10,546 bases of DNA from Zarea fungicola (lineage: Eukaryota; Ascomycota; Sordariomycetes; Hypocreales; Cordycipitaceae). The number at the start of each line of letters is the position of its first letter. Position 1 is the first letter of the stretch. The translations under genes were made by a program, and so were the position numbers. The notes under the pieces were generated by a model that was given only the letters and a program-made list of their open reading frames with translations, ran no database searches and was not told the DNA's origin. The stretch spans positions 1 through 10,546 of the forward strand of contig FWCC01000674.1 in NCBI GenBank assembly GCA_900169235.1. The letters are read 5' to 3'. Shown one piece after another: positions 8,384 to 10,546 of the stretch.

Positions 8384-8581
8384 TTACATGTCCAGAATTG
8401 GCGTCTTTGCCTCCTGCAAGCCCATAAGCAAAATATCTCCCATTTCTGCTCCTGTCCTTGTTTCTGCCTTGGTAGCACGGATTCTCGTGCGGTACTTGTA
8501 TTACCTGGCTGGCTTGAAGGCTATTATCCAAGTGTTCAGCGTCCTATCTACAGCGGCTGGAGCGGCGCTAGTTATCAGCGA
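8384..8581 (-). other. Doubtful minus-strand reading frame between LINE remnant and Cys-rich pseudogene
   Basis: Starting near 8581 (SLITSAAPAAVDRTLNTWII) one frame runs to TAA 8386-8384 with a single internal TAA at 8503-8501 (one C-to-T step from CAA). The part after it (YKYRTRIRATKAETRTGAEM, then GDILLMGLQEAKTPILDM) looks helical. It could be an N-terminal part of the Cys-rich pseudogene, or simply the 3' untranslated sequence of the LINE remnant that lies just upstream on this strand. An overlapping plus-strand frame at 8388-8618 is an alternative. Support is weak. Confidence 0.2.
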
Positions 8582-8634
8582 CACGAGGTGTTGTGGGTGG
8601 CGTTGTTACGCATCGTAAAGGGTGGATGGGGTTC

Positions 8635-8943
8635 TTAGTCGTTGTTCAATCGGCCAGTGGCCAGTGCAAACCGTATCGTGGCCTCGACTGCCTTCATGTT
8701 TGGCCTCCAATTCGGTTCGTCTGAGGGAGATTTCCCTCCGAGGTAGAAGGAAAGGTTGCCTCTTAGCGTTTCTGTGCATTCTGTCATCTCTTTTCGATAT
8801 GTTTCCCATCTTGGACACCGGAAGAGGAAGTGCTTGACGGTTTCTCGTTCAAGTTCGCATGCACACTGACTTGACGGTACCGCCCTTATCTGGTAGAGAT
8901 ATCCATTCAGCCTGATGCTGTCAAAGGCGTTTCAAGTGTCCGC
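8635..8943 (-). mobile_element. Non-LTR retrotransposon (Tad-like LINE) C-terminal remnant
   Basis: The minus strand encodes the tail of a LINE polyprotein: IRLNGYLYQIRAVPSSQCAC, ETVKHFLFRCPRWETYRKEM, later NWRPNMKAVEATIRFALATG and RLNND, then TAA at 8637-8635. The C-x-C ... H-x4-C arrangement is the zinc-knuckle-like motif after the reverse transcriptase/RNase H part of fungal Tad-type elements, and ATGRL-type endings are typical. Everything upstream (reverse transcriptase, RNase H, endonuclease) is missing. A TGA at 8934-8932 lies near the 5' edge, and identity is lost about where the dispersed repeat begins (8951). It is a severely 5'-truncated copy or one cut off by a later event. The 3' limit of the element is not visible, as no poly(A) or repeat tail was found. 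Confidence 0.7.
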
Positions 8944-8950
8944 CTTTTGT

Positions 8951-9246
8951 AAGGAAGAATATTAGCGGTAGGCGGGTCATTCTGGCCAGTGTGAGGCAGT
9001 GCTGGCTCCACTAGAGGAATCAGCGATGTACCTCTCTACCCCGTACCCCTCGACTTTGTTGGAGCAAACAAATAAAGGGCCATTTCTAGACGTTACTGTT
9101 GCATAGTTATGTATCAACCCTGCAAACTGCAAATTTACGTCGAAATTGGCTTATTAGAAGATTTTATGATTTCAAATAACCAAAGATCGCGTCCTAAAGG
9201 CGAGCCTCGGTCTCGTCTCACTCTACGTATCATTCACGAGTCCATA
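8951..9246 (+). repeat. Dispersed repeat, copy B (unclassified)
   Basis: Homologous to 81-372 in the same orientation, about 8.9 kb apart. Several differences from copy A in the conserved part are transitions toward A/T (GTGTGAGG for GTGCGGGG, AATCAG for AACCAG). It starts directly after the LINE remnant and ends before a GC-rich hairpin. No coding capacity. Confidence 0.75.
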
Positions 9247-9254
9247 CCTGTGCC

Positions 9255-9316
9255 AGCACCCACCACTGCGTAGTGGGTGCTCCCCACCACGGTGACCACC
9301 CCACCGCCGTGACCAC
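9255..9316. repeat. GC-rich hairpin and short direct repeats
   Basis: AGCACCCAC (9255-9263) is an exact inverted repeat of GTGGGTGCT (9273-9281) with a 9-nt loop. Just downstream GTGACCAC occurs at 9292-9299 and 9309-9316. This C-rich block stands out from the AT-rich sequence that follows (9317-9398). It could be the tip of another transposon; no partner end was found. Confidence 0.45.
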
Positions 9317-9409
9317 GCAAGAAAATGCTAGCGAACACTAAATAAAAAGAAAATACTTAAATACTTAAATATCTTTATAATTAAAGTATATAAAATTAAC
9401 GTGGTTGAT

Positions 9410-9439
9410 AAGCGGGTCGCCCGAACAAGCGGGTCGCCC
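9410..9439 (+). repeat. Tandem 13-bp repeat in the left end of the Fot1-like element
   Basis: AAGCGGGTCGCCC at 9410-9422 and again at 9427-9439, 17 bp from start to start. Such subterminal repeats often serve as transposase binding sites; that role here is inferred from position only. Confidence 0.55.
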
Positions 9440-9497
9440 ACTTTGCCTGGTTTTGGGTATCCCTTCTCTCTAAACCTCAACCATTCAACAACCTTTT

Positions 9498-10546
9498 ATG
9501 GAAAATATTTCAAAGGAGGCAAGGATCATCCTTGCCCTACAGGCTCTCCAAGACAACAGAAAATTAAGTTATAGAAAAGCTGCGTCAATCTACAACGTGC
9601 CCCGTACGACCTTACGCGACCGTGGGAACGGAAGAACATCACAACGCGACTGCACCATCAATTCTAAGAAACTTACCAATTTAGAGGAATTAGCCATAGT
9701 AAAATACATTCTTCAGCTGGATTCACAAGGGCTGCCTCCCCGGTACGCTAATGTGGAAGATATGGCGAACCAACTGCTTGCGGAGCGCGATGGTGGACGC
9801 GTCGGCGTGCGCTGGGCGAGAAACCTTGTGCAGCGACAACCAGAGCTTACCACGCGTTTTCAACGGAGATATGACTATCAGAGAGCTAAATGCGAAGATC
9901 CGACAATTATTCGTGGTTGGTTTACGCTCCTAGAGAACACAATCGCGAAATATGGCATTAGGGAGTCTAAGATCTACAACTTTAATGAGACTGGGTTTAT
10001 AATGGGCTTTATTACAACAGGAATGGTTGTTATAAGCTCTGATCGACATAGAAAGGCAAAAGCAGTGCAGCCTGGTAATAGGGAATGGGTTACTGTGATT
10101 CAGGCAGTTAATTCCCAGGGCTAGACGGTGCCGCCATATATCGTGGTAAGGGCCAAAATCATCTCTCAACTTGGTTAGAAGATACACGACTACCAGCAGA
10201 TTGGCGTATCAACACAAGTTCAAATGGCTGGACAACAAATGAAATTGGCCTAGATTGGATTAAACATTTTCACGAATCTACAAAAGACCGAAATACAAGT
10301 GCATACCGCCTCCTTATCCTTAATGGCCATAAAAGTCACCACTTAACTGCATTTGAGCTCTACTGCCAGAAGAACAAAATTATTACCCTTTATATGCCTG
10401 CACATTCTTCTCATATACTCCAGCCTTTAGATGTTGGTTGTTTTAGTCCGCTTAAAAAGGCTTATGGGCGGCAAATTGAGCATCTTATGAAGGCCAGCTG
10501 TAACGGGCTGAGCCCGGATGAGGCTCGGTCGGCACTCTCGCCATGA
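9498..10546 (+). pseudogene. Fot1/pogo-like (CENP-B-type) transposase, disrupted
   Basis: ATG 9498 opens a frame with a psq-type helix-turn-helix (LSYRKAASIYNVPRTTLRDR, residues about 23-42), a CENP-B/Tc5-type second DNA-binding domain (about 60-117, ending RNLVQRQPEL), the RRYDYQRAKCEDP linker, then the DDE domain. TAG at 10122-10124 replaces what the family suggests is Trp (NSQGW). A one-base loss near 10146-10149 shifts the frame, which then reads GQNHLSTW, SNGWTTNEIGLDWIKHF, LILNGHKSHH and HSSHILQPLDVGCFSPLKKA up to EHLMKAS. Of the three catalytic Asp positions, the first is Asn (NFNETG, residue 163, codon 9984-9986), the second is Asn (LILNGH, codon 10322-10324) and the third is intact (10430-10432); spacing 35 residues, as in DD35D pogo enzymes. 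After MKAS the sequence no longer resembles the family, and TGA ends at the window edge. Dead by several lesions. Confidence 0.85.

Larger units (their letters stand above)
9399..10546 (+). mobile_element. Fot1/pogo-like DNA transposon, left part
   Basis: The left end is placed at 9399 (ACGTGGTTGATAAGCGGGTC) directly after a TA (9397-9398), the target used by this superfamily. The 13-mer AAGCGGGTCGCCC occurs twice (9410-9422 and 9427-9439). A transposase frame starts 99 bp inside. The right end is outside the window, or lost, because the sequence departs from the transposase near 10501. The element is inactive (see the pseudogene). The exact left tip is inferred without its partner. Confidence 0.7.

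Noticed and set aside
8159..8618. Plus-strand frames at 8159-8377 and 8388-8618
   Set aside because: Short, no recognisable motif, antisense to pseudogene or LINE-flank sequence. The second is hydrophobic but starts without supporting context.
81..9246. The two direct repeats as LTRs of one retrotransposon
   Set aside because: The interval holds no gag, protease, integrase or reverse transcriptase of LTR type, contains unrelated genes on both strands, and the repeats lack clear TG..CA ends.
1..10546. tRNA, rRNA or CRISPR array
   Set aside because: No cloverleaf with intact A and B boxes, no ribosomal sequence and no regularly spaced repeats were seen on either strand.

Overview
The window looks like accessory, repeat-rich DNA from a filamentous ascomycete (Pezizomycotina). 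Evidence: short spliceosomal introns (45-157 nt, GT..AG), a fungal-type APH-fold kinase, a Tad-like LINE remnant, and Tc1/mariner and Fot1/pogo-like transposons. Many of the inactivating changes fit C-to-T or G-to-A transitions, often CpA to TpA, as repeat-induced point mutation (RIP) would leave. The species cannot be named from sequence alone.

Layout. 81-372: copy A of an unclassified dispersed repeat. 423-1829: complete but dead Tc1/mariner element with degenerate TIRs and a TA target duplication; its transposase is broken by three frameshifts and two stops. 2035-3572 (+): intact two-exon APH/choline-kinase-like gene (495 aa). 3582-4138 (-): convergent two-exon coiled-coil protein (158 aa), with only 9 bp between the two stop codons. 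4347-4612 (+): small ORF broken by one frameshift. 4959-6324 (-): intact three-exon gene of unknown function (387 aa) with a Cys/Trp-rich N-terminal half. 6396-6638 (-): weak P-loop-like reading frame. 7239-8237 (-): decayed Cys/His-rich gene with five stops, all in one frame. 8384-8581 (-): doubtful reading frame. 8635-8943 (-): C-terminal tail of a non-LTR retrotransposon polyprotein, directly abutting copy B of the repeat (8951-9246). 9255-9316: GC-rich hairpin and short repeats. 9399 to the end: left part of a Fot1/pogo-like element whose transposase has lost two catalytic aspartates and has a stop and a frameshift; it appears to be interrupted at a TA near 10501.

Three genes (kinase, coiled-coil protein, 387-aa protein) look intact and sit as an island between dead mobile DNA. 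No shared pathway can be shown. The tail-to-tail kinase and coiled-coil genes probably have overlapping 3' transcripts. I found no tRNA, rRNA, CRISPR array or recognisable bacterial-type element. The gene models with introns were built by hand from splice signals and phase agreement and have no transcript support.
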